Positions 43,887 to 52,608 of a DNA stretch of 64,000 bases are shown here, piece by piece. The DNA is from Candidatus Altimarinota bacterium. Its GTDB lineage: Bacteria; Patescibacteriota; Gracilibacteria; UM-FILTER-43-11. The stretch is taken from the NCBI GenBank assembly GCA_028281045.1, contig JANQKP010000006.1, positions 62,001-126,000 on the forward strand, read 5' to 3'. The notes under the pieces were generated by a model. That model was not told the DNA's origin, made no database searches, and was given only the letters and a program-made list of their open reading frames with translations. How positions within the stretch are numbered: position 1 is the stretch's first letter; the number at the start of each line of letters is the position of its first letter. The position numbers and the translations under genes were made by a program.

Positions 43887-44762
43887 TTACCACTTATGAC
43901 TTCTAAAAGACCAGTCTATAAGACTTTTGTTTTCAGAGAATCTGGCTGGGCTATTTAAAACCACAGAAATCACCTCATTTCCCCTAGCATTTACGGCCAG
44001 ATTTACTAGGCTTGGCCCTGCGGCTTTGGTGGTTCCTGTTTTAACCCCACGAATATCTAAATAACTATTTAGAAGGTAATTGGTGTTATCAAAAGTATGA
44101 CTCAGTCTTCCATCGGTAGATTTCACGGTTGCTTTTTTAAGGTTCACAATGCGTCTGAAATCTTTATTTTTCAGCGCATGCTTGGTCATAATCGCTAAAT
44201 CAAAAGCACTGGAATAATGATCTTCATGATCAAGTCCAATAGGATTTGTAAAATTTGTATTTTCTAAATTCAGTTCTTTTAGTTTTGCATTCATAGCTTC
44301 TACAAAACCGTCTACATCACCGCTGTGATGCTCTGCTAGTGCCATAGCGGCATCTCCTCCAGATCTAACTAGTAGGCCAATGAGTAAATCGCCTACGGTA
44401 ATTTTCTCCCATTTTTGTAGCCAGATTCGCACTCCAAGTTCTTGCCCAGGGTAAGTGTTTTGCACTTGAACAATTTCATCTAAATCATGGTTTTCCATGA
44501 TCACAATGGCTGTCATTATTTTAGTAAGTGATGCCATTGGAACTCTTTCATGAATGTTTTTGGCGTAGAGTAAAATACCTGTTTCGCCGTCCATAATTAA
44601 CGCTGCATCTGCCTCTACTTCTGGCGCCACAGAGTCTCCGCTGTGGCTTGGAATTGGAGCAACTTCAAGGAGCGAAGTCATATCAAAAACGTCCACATCT
44701 GTGGCAGGGGTGCTGGCTCCAAGTCCGGCAACAAACAACAATGTAAAAAGGCTTCTTGTCAT
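43887..44762 (-). CDS. D-alanyl-D-alanine carboxypeptidase (S11, PBP5-like)
   Basis: This 291-residue serine peptidase trims the terminal D-Ala from stem peptides. A signal peptide covers about 1-20. Catalytic motifs are SxxK in MASLTKIMTA (about 75-84), SGN-type as RSGGDAAMA (about 132-140) and KTG in GVKTGTTKAAG (about 237-247). The family's C-terminal beta-domain and anchor are missing, so it may be soluble outside the membrane. It starts 16 nt after the ftsQ stop, linking it to division. Confidence 0.93.
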   Translation of the reverse strand: MTRSLFTLLFVAGLGASTPATDVDVFDMTSLLEVAPIPSHSGDSVAPEVEADAALIMDGETGILLYAKNIHERVPMASLTKIMTAIVIMENHDLDEIVQVQNTYPGQELGVRIWLQKWEKITVGDLLIGLLVRSGGDAAMALAEHHSGDVDGFVEAMNAKLKELNLENTNFTNPIGLDHEDHYSSAFDLAIMTKHALKNKDFRRIVNLKKATVKSTDGRLSHTFDNTNYLLNSYLDIRGVKTGTTKAAGPSLVNLAVNARGNEVISVVLNSPARFSENKSLIDWSFRSHKW

Positions 44763-44778
44763 CGCCGGGTATTATACC

Positions 44779-45879
44779 CTACTTGTCACAAGTCGCATAC
44801 CGCGGACAATAGATTACTTTTTCTCGAATACGAAGATCTATATAAGAAAGATCTTCTTTATCGAGTTCTGCCGCTTGGTAAATTGCAGCAAATTTATCCA
44901 CTTGGGTTTTGTATGGGCGCTCCATGTTAATCCAAAGCGTCAGATTATTCGAAAGCCTAAAGTGCACTTCACGAGCAATAGGCAGATAATCTGTGTTAAG
45001 TACCTCAAGCCCAGAAACGCCTTTTAAGTATTCAAGAGATTCAAAAATGTAATCCATCCGATCTCTTTCAATCACAATTTCACGATCTTGAACCGGCTGA
45101 GAAAGTCCACGTACAGAAATGGTCATAAGCTCTAGATTTTCTTCCTGATCAAAGATCGCCTGCCCAATTCTATTAAGCAAAGAGCGTTGCTCAATAGGAG
45201 TGAGTTCCTCTTTGGTTTCTACCAAAATTTCCTCTTCAGGAGCCGGTTCTAAACTAAACACACTGTTGGTCACCACGGCATCCTCAAGTGGGCTAATTTC
45301 CTCCGTAATTTCAGGTTCTGGTGGCAGTTCATCCACTCCCTCCAGTTCATGAATCGCTTTTTCAAGCGCCTTAAACTCTTCTACCGGTTTTTCTACATCT
45401 GGAAGAATATAAAAGGCACGTAAATTGGCCACCACAGGATAAGAAGTAAGTTCTACACTGATGCTATGAGGTAATACCTTCTTCACAATAATTTCAGAAA
45501 ACTCAGGATATTTATCTTCAATAGATTTTACGGCCAAACGCTTTTGGAAAAATAGAATATTTTTACCTATGTATTTATTAAGATCATTTTCAATCGCAGC
45601 ACTATCTACATTAAAGTTTCCTCTCACCACTTCTACATTTGTAATGCGGAAATACGAAGAAAAGAATAGGAATATAAATAAGATTAAGAAAATACCCCCT
45701 ACTATGAAATAGTAAACAAAGTCTTTAAAGACTCTGGTGAAATGGGTGCGTATTCCTCCGCGAAATAATTTACGTCTTGGTCGCAATGTCTTTTTATTTG
45801 CCCGGCGCTTACGTGTGTACATCTTATTCCCAGTACGTACGTAGAGTCTTTTTGGTTGTTTTTTTCTCATAGCTTGCAA
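44779..45879 (-). CDS. ftsQ: FtsQ-type division protein
   Basis: This 366-residue protein has a very basic cytoplasmic N-terminus (about 1-50, e.g. RKRRANKKTLRPRRK) and one membrane helix (about 55-77). The POTRA domain follows, starting FRITNVEVVRGNFNVDSAAI. A Pro/Glu-rich insert (about 165-215) splits the usual FtsQ beta domain, which resumes with LMTISVRG and ends with LSYIDLRIREKVIYCP. MRKKQP at 45870 is an alternative start. The insert is unusual for the family. The D,D-carboxypeptidase follows directly. Confidence 0.85.
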   Translation of the reverse strand: MQAMRKKQPKRLYVRTGNKMYTRKRRANKKTLRPRRKLFRGGIRTHFTRVFKDFVYYFIVGGIFLILFIFLFFSSYFRITNVEVVRGNFNVDSAAIENDLNKYIGKNILFFQKRLAVKSIEDKYPEFSEIIVKKVLPHSISVELTSYPVVANLRAFYILPDVEKPVEEFKALEKAIHELEGVDELPPEPEITEEISPLEDAVVTNSVFSLEPAPEEEILVETKEELTPIEQRSLLNRIGQAIFDQEENLELMTISVRGLSQPVQDREIVIERDRMDYIFESLEYLKGVSGLEVLNTDYLPIAREVHFRLSNNLTLWINMERPYKTQVDKFAAIYQAAELDKEDLSYIDLRIREKVIYCPRYATCDK

Positions 45880-45915
45880 GTATTATAATCTAAAGCGCCC
45901 TTTTAAAAAATTCTT

Positions 45916-45944
45916 TTGATTTTTTACCTGAAATAAGCTAAAAT
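45916..45944 (+). promoter_or_regulatory. Promoter of the 45978 gene
   Basis: TTGATT (45916-45921), a 17-nt spacer and TAAAAT (45939-45944) lie 33 nt upstream of the 45978 ATG. No SD follows. Confidence 0.7.
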
Positions 45945-45977
45945 CAGGGCAAATATAAAAACCTAAAAACATCACAT

Positions 45978-46328
45978 ATGAGAAATAAAGCTCCCTCTTT
46001 AGTTCATCAAGATATTGATGAACGCACTCACAGTCACCTATATGGCCCTGAGGCTTCTAACGAAACCCCAGAAAAAGCCGTAGGTGGTATTAGAGCAAGT
46101 ATTACAAGAATTGCTTCTGCCGTTGGAGTTGTCACCGGCGTAGGTCTTGCTGTAGCAGCCACCACTCTGTATCCGCCCGTTGATGCTGAGGCTGGACAAG
46201 ATGCAGATATGACCCTTGAAGAATGGAATGCACAAACAGGTAAAACACGTTGGAAAAATAGCATTCCAGTAACCTATGTTGGGATAGATAAGGCTGGAAC
46301 AAAAGTAGCAAAGCTAGAACAGAAATAG
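45978..46328 (+). CDS. Single-pass membrane or secreted protein, unknown
   Basis: This 116-residue protein has a 40-residue hydrophilic N-terminus with several His. One hydrophobic helix follows (about 46-65, VGVVTGVGLAVAAT), then a C-terminal domain with EEWNAQTGKTRW and basic end. The hydrophobic stretch could be a late signal peptide (cleavage near DAEA) or an anchor. It has its own promoter and a strong terminator, so it is a monocistronic unit. No family recognised. Confidence 0.65.
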   Translation: MRNKAPSLVHQDIDERTHSHLYGPEASNETPEKAVGGIRASITRIASAVGVVTGVGLAVAATTLYPPVDAEAGQDADMTLEEWNAQTGKTRWKNSIPVTYVGIDKAGTKVAKLEQK

Positions 46329-46365
46329 CCCTAAACGATAAATAATCTAGTCTAAAACTTAGAAG

Positions 46366-46389
46366 CCCACACCTCGGTGTGGGTTTTTT
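46366..46389 (+). terminator. Terminator of the 45978 gene
   Basis: CCCACAC (46366-46372), a CTCG tetraloop and GTGTGGG (46377-46383) are followed by six T. This is an ideal intrinsic terminator. Confidence 0.95.
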
Positions 46390-46442
46390 GTTGCCTCTAA
46401 AAATGCATTCACCTAAACTGTTTTCGTACTTAATAAATAAAA

Positions 46443-47405
46443 ATGGAACGCGTACTTGTCACTGGTGGTGCAGGCTTCATAGGCTCTAACTTCTGTAATC
46501 TAAACAAAGAAAAATTCAGCGTTGTGGCGCTAGATAATCTTTTTTTAGGAGACCCTGCAAATCTAGATGAAGACGTTGAATTTATTGAAGGCTCTGCAAA
46601 TAACAAAGAAGATTTAGATAAGACTGGCGATGTAAATTACGTAGTCCATTTAGCCGGAACTAGTAGTGCCCCAATGTTCATGGACGATGGCTTTGTAGAC
46701 GGATACGTAAACAGTATTCAATCTTTTGCCACCGTTCTAGATTGGGCTAGAAAGAAAGGGGCGAAGAAGGTTTTATACGCAAGTACCAGTAGCCTTTATG
46801 GGAATAATCCTCTGCCACTACTTGAAACCCAGAGCGTTACGCCTATTAATCACTATGCGGTAACCAAACGTGCTTATGAACACATGGCCCGTTGTTATAA
46901 CAAGGTGTATCCAAATATGGATATTATTGGGTTTAGATTCATGTCTGTTTACGGACCTAATGAAGAAGCCAAAGGAAAGTTTGCGAATTTAATTTCACAG
47001 TTCTGTTGGGATTATGCTCGCGAAAGAGTACCTGTGATTTATGGAGACGGGGAACAAACCAGAGATTTCACCAATGTGCGTGATGTGGTTCAAGGGCTCA
47101 CAAAAGCGATTGAACTAGATAAACAATTAGGGGCTGAAGTATTTAACATTGGAACTGGAAGAGCCACTTCTGTGAATGAAATTGCAGAGGCTCTAGAAAA
47201 AGCTTTCGATAACGGCATTAAGGCCAAGCACATTGAAAACCCTGTAAAGGAAGATTATGTAGAAGGACAATACGCAGACATTTCCAAGATTAAAGAAGTG
47301 TTGGGCTATGAGCCAACAGTAAAACTAGAAGACGGCATTAAAGAACAGGTAGAGAACCTGCGCATGGAACGCATTCGTGGAACGAGCTCAGACGAGCTTC
47401 GCTAA
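46443..47405 (+). CDS. NAD-dependent nucleotide-sugar epimerase/dehydratase (extended SDR)
   Basis: This 320-residue protein has the NAD loop GGAGFIGSN (8-16), the catalytic Ser in YASTSSLYG (about 114-122) and the YxxxK pair in HYAVTKR (about 138-144). FRFMSVYGPNE and RDFTNVRDV are typical of UDP-glucose 4-epimerase-like enzymes. It probably interconverts UDP-sugars for surface glycan. The exact substrate cannot be read from sequence. Its stop abuts that of the small gene 47406 on the other strand. Confidence 0.88.
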   Translation: MERVLVTGGAGFIGSNFCNLNKEKFSVVALDNLFLGDPANLDEDVEFIEGSANNKEDLDKTGDVNYVVHLAGTSSAPMFMDDGFVDGYVNSIQSFATVLDWARKKGAKKVLYASTSSLYGNNPLPLLETQSVTPINHYAVTKRAYEHMARCYNKVYPNMDIIGFRFMSVYGPNEEAKGKFANLISQFCWDYARERVPVIYGDGEQTRDFTNVRDVVQGLTKAIELDKQLGAEVFNIGTGRATSVNEIAEALEKAFDNGIKAKHIENPVKEDYVEGQYADISKIKEVLGYEPTVKLEDGIKEQVENLRMERIRGTSSDELR

Positions 47406-47570
47406 TTAAACCTTACAATCTTTGTTGCAGTCGAATCCTTTTGCTCCAATAAGAGTAAAGGCTATTCCGCTAAGCACCGGTGGAGTAAGTGCTCCCCAGT
47501 TGGTTCCAATCATATAAAGACCAATGATCAGAATAATAGCGTGGATAAGTAAGTTGATGTTGTTTTTCAT
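47406..47570 (-). CDS. Small membrane protein with C-terminal Cys pair, unknown
   Basis: This 54-residue protein starts MKNNINLLIHAIILIIG. It has two hydrophobic segments (about 6-22 and 32-44) and ends GFDCNKDCKV, with a CxxxC pair. It starts 1 nt after the stop of the stomatin-like gene, so the two form an operon. Stop abuts the epimerase stop with no spacer. The tight spacing at both ends supports a real gene despite its size. It may partner the stomatin homologue in the membrane (inference). Confidence 0.65.
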   Translation of the reverse strand: MKNNINLLIHAIILIIGLYMIGTNWGALTPPVLSGIAFTLIGAKGFDCNKDCKV

Positions 47571-47571
47571 A

Positions 47572-48327
47572 TTATTGTTTTTTAGATTTCAAGTAGTCTC
47601 CCACTTCCTCAAGGGCGCGAAGCGTTTCAACAGGAAGCATCCAAATAGTGGTATTACTTTGATCTGAAGACAGATCATTTACAGATTGCAATGTTCTTAA
47701 GTGAAGTGCTCCAGGGGCTTCATGTAACGTATTTGCTGCTTTAGCCATGTTGTCTGCTGCCTCTACTTCCCCTTGTGCCTTAATAATTACCGCGCGTTTT
47801 TCACGTTCTGCTTCGGCTTCTTTCGCCATAGTACGTTTCATGTTTTCTGGCAGTACCACGTCTTTAAGTTCCAGCATTTCTACTTTAATTCCCCATGGAT
47901 CACTTGCAGTATCTACAATGGTTTTAATTCTTTCTGCCACTTCATCACGGCTTTTAAGAAGTTCATCTAAAGTCACTTCCCCTACCGCATTACGCATAGT
48001 AGTTTGCGCGAGCTGTGAAATAGCGAATTTAAAGTGTTCTACTTCAAGAATTGCTTTTTCTGCCGCACTTACTTTGTAGTAGATTACAGCGTTAATATTC
48101 ACTGAAATATTGTCTTTCGTAATCGCTTCTTGGTCTGGCACATCTACCGCTTTAACACGAAGATCTACCTTCATCATTTTCTGGAAAATAGGTACCACAA
48201 GGCGCCATCCTGGCTTTTTAATCCCACGATAAACCCCAAGAGTAAAATACACTCCGCGTTCGTATTCGTTTACCTGACGAATACTGATAAGGATGATAAA
48301 TAAAATAAGAGGAATTAGTTCGTACAT
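47572..48327 (-). CDS. SPFH/Band 7 stomatin-like protein (slipin)
   Basis: This 251-residue protein starts with one membrane helix (about 3-16), then the SPFH domain: VNEYERGVYFTLGVYRG (about 19-35), PGWRLVVPIF, DVPDQEAITKDNISVNI, and the FAISQLAQTTMRNAVGEVTLDEL helix. A coiled coil follows (about 165-200, AEAEREKRAVIIKAQGE). It matches bacterial slipins, which scaffold membrane microdomains. Slipins usually pair with an NfeD protease; here the partner is only the 54-residue gene downstream. It is divergent from lemA across 95 nt. Confidence 0.92.
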   Translation of the reverse strand: MYELIPLILFIILISIRQVNEYERGVYFTLGVYRGIKKPGWRLVVPIFQKMMKVDLRVKAVDVPDQEAITKDNISVNINAVIYYKVSAAEKAILEVEHFKFAISQLAQTTMRNAVGEVTLDELLKSRDEVAERIKTIVDTASDPWGIKVEMLELKDVVLPENMKRTMAKEAEAEREKRAVIIKAQGEVEAADNMAKAANTLHEAPGALHLRTLQSVNDLSSDQSNTTIWMLPVETLRALEEVGDYLKSKKQ

Positions 48328-48422
48328 TTTGATTTTTATTACTGATATAAATTAACTATACCAAATGTTTTGCTTTTTGAAATTTAATTGTTAAACTTGA
48401 GTCAAATAGTAACAAAAACCAA

Positions 48423-49202
48423 ATGAGCATCATCATTTTGATCATCCTTGTGATCACGCTGTACGTAGTGGTAACGTACAACTCGCTCGTGAAAATGCGC
48501 AACCATGTAAAAGAAGGTTGGGCAGATATTGATGTGCAACTAAAACGCAGATACAACCTGATCCCCAACATTGTAGAAACGGTTAAAGGGTACGCCGCTC
48601 ATGAAGAAGCAGTGTTTACTAAAGTAACAGAGGCTAGATCTGGAGCTATTAACGCAGGTAACGTACATGATCAAGGAGCTGCAGAGAACATGCTTAGTGG
48701 AGCCTTGAAGTCTCTTTTTGCATTAGCTGAAAACTACCCAGATTTAAAAGCAAATGACAACTTTAAACAACTGCAAAATGAACTGGTAGACACAGAAGAT
48801 AAAATTCAGGCCTCACGCCGTTTCTATAACAGCACCGTGCGTGAATTTAATACAAAGGTAGAACAGTTCCCAGCGAAAGTAGTGGCTGATATGTTCAAAT
48901 TTAAATCTGAAGAATTCTTTGAAATTGAAGAGGAAGAACAAAAAGAAGTGGTTGATGTAGATTTCAACAAAGGAGAAACCATGCAAGCTGCGCCAGCTCC
49001 AGAGGCTGCTCCTGAACCAGAACAAAAACCAGAAGAAAGCGCTCCAGCTCCTGAAGCGAAAGAAGAGGAGGCCGCCCCTGCAGGCGATACTGCAGAAACT
49101 TCACCAAGCGAAGGCGAGGAGCCTTCCCAAGCTGAAGCCTCGCCAGAGGCTACTGGCGAGGAATCTACTCCTGAAGAGGAGAAGAAAGAAGGTGAAGCTT
49201 AA
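48423..49202 (+). CDS. lemA: LemA family protein with acidic Pro/Ala/Glu tail
   Basis: Residues 1-185 are LemA: one membrane helix (about 2-20), VTYNSLVKMRNHVKEGWADIDVQ (about 17-39), LKRRYNLIPNIVETVKGYA (about 40-58) and the C-terminal ASRRFYNSTVREFN helix. Residues 190-259 are an added tail rich in Glu, Pro and Ala (EEKKEGEA at the end). LemA proteins are normally about 185 residues. Function of the family is not firmly known; often near stress proteases. It is divergent from the stomatin-like gene; both are membrane scaffolding proteins. Confidence 0.9.
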   Translation: MSIIILIILVITLYVVVTYNSLVKMRNHVKEGWADIDVQLKRRYNLIPNIVETVKGYAAHEEAVFTKVTEARSGAINAGNVHDQGAAENMLSGALKSLFALAENYPDLKANDNFKQLQNELVDTEDKIQASRRFYNSTVREFNTKVEQFPAKVVADMFKFKSEEFFEIEEEEQKEVVDVDFNKGETMQAAPAPEAAPEPEQKPEESAPAPEAKEEEAAPAGDTAETSPSEGEEPSQAEASPEATGEESTPEEEKKEGEA

Positions 49203-49256
49203 ATTTGTTAATTCCCCCTCCAGGGATTTAAGCTTTATATCTTAATTAACACCACT

Positions 49257-49445
49257 ATGAGTGGAGCAGAAGTTGTCTCAGGCCAACAAGAATCTATTGA
49301 AGGTTCTGATCACGAAATGACCCTATCAGCAGCTCAAGAAACCGAGTTAGCTATAGGTGATCAACGTGATACGTTTGGATTTGCCCTCACAGGATATGAG
49401 GACATTGAAGGGACGGATCACGGATTTATTCGTGCCATAGACTAA
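49257..49445 (+). CDS. Possible small acidic protein
   Basis: This 62-residue ORF encodes a soluble acidic peptide with an internal partial repeat: SIEGSDHEMT (about 13) and DIEGTDHGFI (about 49) look like two copies of one motif. TTATATCTTAAT upstream could be a -10. No SD. The internal repeat and location after lemA make it plausible but not certain. Confidence 0.45.
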   Translation: MSGAEVVSGQQESIEGSDHEMTLSAAQETELAIGDQRDTFGFALTGYEDIEGTDHGFIRAID

Positions 49446-49505
49446 TGTCTACATTGCATCGCCAAGGGGTTTAAAAACACTTACCCAAAGTGCTAAAGAC
49501 TCTTG

Positions 49506-49572
49506 TGTGACTAAAATCACAACAAAAAATTTTAAAAAGAAGTAAGTACTGCTAGAATGGTCGTGCTTACTT
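49506..49572 (+). promoter_or_regulatory. CRP/FNR-type operator and promoter region of fba
   Basis: TGTGA (49506-49510), six bases and TCACA (49517-49521) form a perfect palindrome identical to the E. coli CRP consensus. Downstream, TGC TAGAAT (49550-49558) is an extended -10 box. Flanking it, AAGTAAG (49540-49546) and CTTACTT (49566-49572) form a second dyad across the predicted start. The CRP-like centre is near -51. The next gene is fba at 49587. Confidence 0.6.
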
Positions 49573-49586
49573 TTTAATTTGAAAAT

Positions 49587-50543
49587 ATGCCTCTAGTTGG
49601 AACAACTGAAATGTTTAAACAAGCTTATGAGCGCGGTTACGCGATTGGAGCTTTCAATGTAAATAACATGGAAATTATCCAAGGGATAATGGGGGCTGTT
49701 GCCGAAAAGAATTCTGCGGTTATTTTGCAGATTTCTAAAGGGGCACGTGAGTATGCAAACCCACATTATCTAACGGCTTTAATCAAAGCAGCCATTGAAG
49801 AATATCCAAATATTCCAGTAGCAATGCATTTAGATCATGGACCAGATTTTGAACTAGCTAAAGAAGCTGTAGACGGGGGATACACCTCTGTGATGATTGA
49901 CGCCTCACATGATCCTTTTGAAGAAAATGTAAGACGCACCAAAGAGGTTGTAGATTATGCTCACAGCAAAGGAGTGCTGGTAGAAGCAGAGCTTGGACAA
50001 CTGATTGGGGAACAATTCGATTCCGGTGAAGGTGGAGCCATGGGAGAAGGAATCTATACCGATCCAGATCAAGCGGTAGAGTTTGTGCAACAAACCGGAT
50101 GTGACTCTCTTGCAGTTGCTATTGGAACCAGTCATGGAGCCTATAAATTCACCAAAGGTGAACCATCTCTAGACTTTGAAAGGCTAGAAAAGATTCAAGA
50201 AAAACTACCTAATATGCCACTAGTGCTTCACGGAGCTTCTACGGTAATTCCAGAGTTCGTAGAAATGTGTAACGAATATGGAGGAGACCTACCAAGTGCT
50301 AAAGGAGTACCAGAAGAATTCATTTCAAAGGCTTCTAAAATGGGAGTATGTAAAGTAAACATCGATACCGATCTTCGCCTAGCAATGACCGGAACGATTC
50401 GTAAGGAATTCATCGATAACCCAGGAAACTTTGATCCACGTAAATACCTAGGCCCAGCACGTGAAGCCATTAAACAAATGGTGCTTCGCAAGCTTGATGT
50501 TCTAGGATGTGAAAACAGTGTTGATCATGTAAATGCAGGGTAG
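49587..50543 (+). CDS. fba: Class II fructose-bisphosphate aldolase
   Basis: This 318-residue zinc enzyme interconverts FBP with DHAP and GAP. Features are AIGAFNVNNMEIIQ (about 20-33), the catalytic HLDHGPD (about 80-86, Asp and His ligand), VEAELGQLIGE (about 133-143), LVLHGAST (zinc His, about 212-219) and VNIDTDLR (about 265-272). It leads a cluster with NADP-type gap and fbp, so the direction is probably gluconeogenic or anabolic. A CRP-type palindrome and second dyad lie upstream. No SD. Confidence 0.95.
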   Translation: MPLVGTTEMFKQAYERGYAIGAFNVNNMEIIQGIMGAVAEKNSAVILQISKGAREYANPHYLTALIKAAIEEYPNIPVAMHLDHGPDFELAKEAVDGGYTSVMIDASHDPFEENVRRTKEVVDYAHSKGVLVEAELGQLIGEQFDSGEGGAMGEGIYTDPDQAVEFVQQTGCDSLAVAIGTSHGAYKFTKGEPSLDFERLEKIQEKLPNMPLVLHGASTVIPEFVEMCNEYGGDLPSAKGVPEEFISKASKMGVCKVNIDTDLRLAMTGTIRKEFIDNPGNFDPRKYLGPAREAIKQMVLRKLDVLGCENSVDHVNAG

Positions 50544-50608
50544 TAATAAATACTACTAGCCCTTTTTCATTTTTTCGCTACAATAGAGTTACTTTAAATT
50601 TCTATAGA

Positions 50609-51616
50609 ATGATAAAAGTTGCTTTAAATGGTTACGGACGTATTGGACGCCTAGTGCATAGACAGCTGCTGGGTGACCCCGATATGAAAGTCGTGGCTAT
50701 TAATGCTAGATCAGAAGATACGCATATGAGAGCGCATCTTCTTAAAAGAGATTCACTTCATGGAGTGATTCCTAACAAAGTAGATTACGCCGAAGGAAAA
50801 ATCATTATCGATGGAGAAGATGTTCCTTGTCTTGCGGTGAAAAACGCAGAAGATCTCCCATGGAAAGATATGGATATTGATATCGTTCTAGAATGTACCG
50901 GTAAGGCTAAAAAGTACGATATTGCAGAGCGCCACATTACAGCTGGAGCTAAACGCGTTGTGGTTTCTGCACCAATGAAAGACGACACTCCTACTTTTGT
51001 ACTTGGAGTAAATGCAAATGACATGACTGGTGAAGAAAAAGTAATTTCAAATGCGAGTTGTACCACTAACTGTATTGCTCCTCCGATTAAATTACTTCAC
51101 GACAAATACGGAATTAAATCAGCTTCGGTTTCAAGTATTCATTCTTTCACTCACTCGCAAAATCTTCTAGATAATAATGGAACGGACTTACGCCGTGCTC
51201 GTAGCGCGGTGCAATCTGTAATCCCTACAACGACTGGTGCTGTAAAAGCGACTGGGCAAATCATTCCAGAGCTAAAAGGAAAACTAGACGGTATGGCCTA
51301 CCGTGTACCTATTGCAACAAGCTCTGTATCAGACCTTGTGATTCATTTAGAAAAAGCGGTAACTGCAGATGAGATCAACAAGTTCTTCAGTGAAATGGCA
51401 CACACCAAAGAATATGAAAATATTCTCGATGTAAACGACGAAGAACTAGTGTCTATCGACTTTAAAACCAACCCACATTCAGGAATCATAGACCTTGGAC
51501 TGACCCAAGTGGTCGATGACCACTACTTGAAACTAGTCGTATGGTACGACAATGAATGGGGTTACGTAAGCCGCTGTGTAGATATGATGAAACTCGTGGC
51601 TTCTAAGATGAAATAA
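50609..51616 (+). CDS. gap: Glyceraldehyde-3-phosphate dehydrogenase, likely NADP-type (GapB-like)
   Basis: This 335-residue GAPDH has NGYGRIGR (7-14) and the catalytic SNASCTTNC (about 148-156). The coenzyme loop reads AINARSEDTHMRAH, with Ala-Arg-Ser where the 13594 paralogue has Asp-Leu-Thr. In B. subtilis, NADP-preferring GapB likewise replaces the Asp with Ala. It therefore probably uses NADP(H), in the gluconeogenic direction. It sits between fba (65 nt) and fbp (30 nt). The C-terminal WYDNEWGYV is intact. Confidence 0.93.
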   Translation: MIKVALNGYGRIGRLVHRQLLGDPDMKVVAINARSEDTHMRAHLLKRDSLHGVIPNKVDYAEGKIIIDGEDVPCLAVKNAEDLPWKDMDIDIVLECTGKAKKYDIAERHITAGAKRVVVSAPMKDDTPTFVLGVNANDMTGEEKVISNASCTTNCIAPPIKLLHDKYGIKSASVSSIHSFTHSQNLLDNNGTDLRRARSAVQSVIPTTTGAVKATGQIIPELKGKLDGMAYRVPIATSSVSDLVIHLEKAVTADEINKFFSEMAHTKEYENILDVNDEELVSIDFKTNPHSGIIDLGLTQVVDDHYLKLVVWYDNEWGYVSRCVDMMKLVASKMK

Positions 51617-51646
51617 GGTACAATAAAACCCACTTAACAAGTTAAT

Positions 51647-52570
51647 ATGCTAAAACTTCTAGACGATCATCTATTCGAATCAGGAATTGAAGATAGCCTG
51701 CGCCACCTCATCAATTACATCAGCCGTGCAGGAAAGTATATTAACCACCACCTCCAAACAGGAGACCTTGGATACGCAGATACAGAGAATAAATCTGGAG
51801 AAAAGCAACTGGCTCTAGATGTTTTTTCTAATCAGATCATTCTAGATAACCTAAGTATTTGTCGCCTTGTAGCGGCGGCTGCTTCGGAAGAAGAAGACGA
51901 TATTAAAACCTGTGAACATGATGATTCCCATGGTTCTTATGCCGTTTGTTTCGATCCTCTAGATGGATCTTCTCTAGCAGAAACCAACCTTTCTGTAGGG
52001 TCTATTTTTGGAATTTACGAAGGGAATAGCTTTGTAGGAAAAACAGGAAGAGAACAAGTGGCTGCTGTGTACCTTGTATACGGACCACGTACCACATTGG
52101 TTTACAGCGTTGGAAAAGGAACTCATGAATTCACGCTAAATGATGTAGGGGAATACACTCTAACCAAAGAAAGCATTAACGTAGGTGATGTGGCTAAAAA
52201 CTTTGCCCCAGGAAATCTAAGAGCTGCAGCAACAGATGAAAACTACAAGAAGCTTATGGACTCTTGGATTGGTGAAGAATACACCCTTCGCTACAGCGGA
52301 GGAATGGTGCCAGACATCAATCACATTTTCATGAAAGGTGAAGGGGTCTTTGTGTACCCACCTCAAAAAGAAAAGTATCCAAACGGAAAACTAAGACTTC
52401 TATTTGAAGCGAACCCTATTGCTTACCTTATGGAAAATGCAGGAGGGCTAGCCCAAAGTGGTAGCGGTTCTATTCTAGATGTGAAGATAGAAGAACTGCA
52501 CCAAAGAATTCCAGTTTACTTCGGTTCTAAAAACGAAGTAGAGAAGGCAGTAAAAATCATTCATGGATAG
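51647..52570 (+). CDS. fbp: Class I-type fructose-1,6-bisphosphatase
   Basis: This 307-residue enzyme hydrolyses fructose 1,6-bisphosphate, the committed step of gluconeogenesis. The metal-binding signature is CFDPLDGSSLAE (about 104-115), preceded by the metal Glu pair in ASEEEDD (about 82-88). Later motifs are RYSGGMVPDINHIF (about 222-235) and NPIAYLMENAGG (about 261-272). Spacing of 30 nt after gap and 38 nt before lysS suggests one transcript from fba. It confirms the anabolic direction of this cluster. Confidence 0.93.
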   Translation: MLKLLDDHLFESGIEDSLRHLINYISRAGKYINHHLQTGDLGYADTENKSGEKQLALDVFSNQIILDNLSICRLVAAAASEEEDDIKTCEHDDSHGSYAVCFDPLDGSSLAETNLSVGSIFGIYEGNSFVGKTGREQVAAVYLVYGPRTTLVYSVGKGTHEFTLNDVGEYTLTKESINVGDVAKNFAPGNLRAAATDENYKKLMDSWIGEEYTLRYSGGMVPDINHIFMKGEGVFVYPPQKEKYPNGKLRLLFEANPIAYLMENAGGLAQSGSGSILDVKIEELHQRIPVYFGSKNEVEKAVKIIHG

Positions 52571-52608
52571 TTGCCTATAGGGCACTTACTTGGTAAGCTA
52601 ACGTAAGT

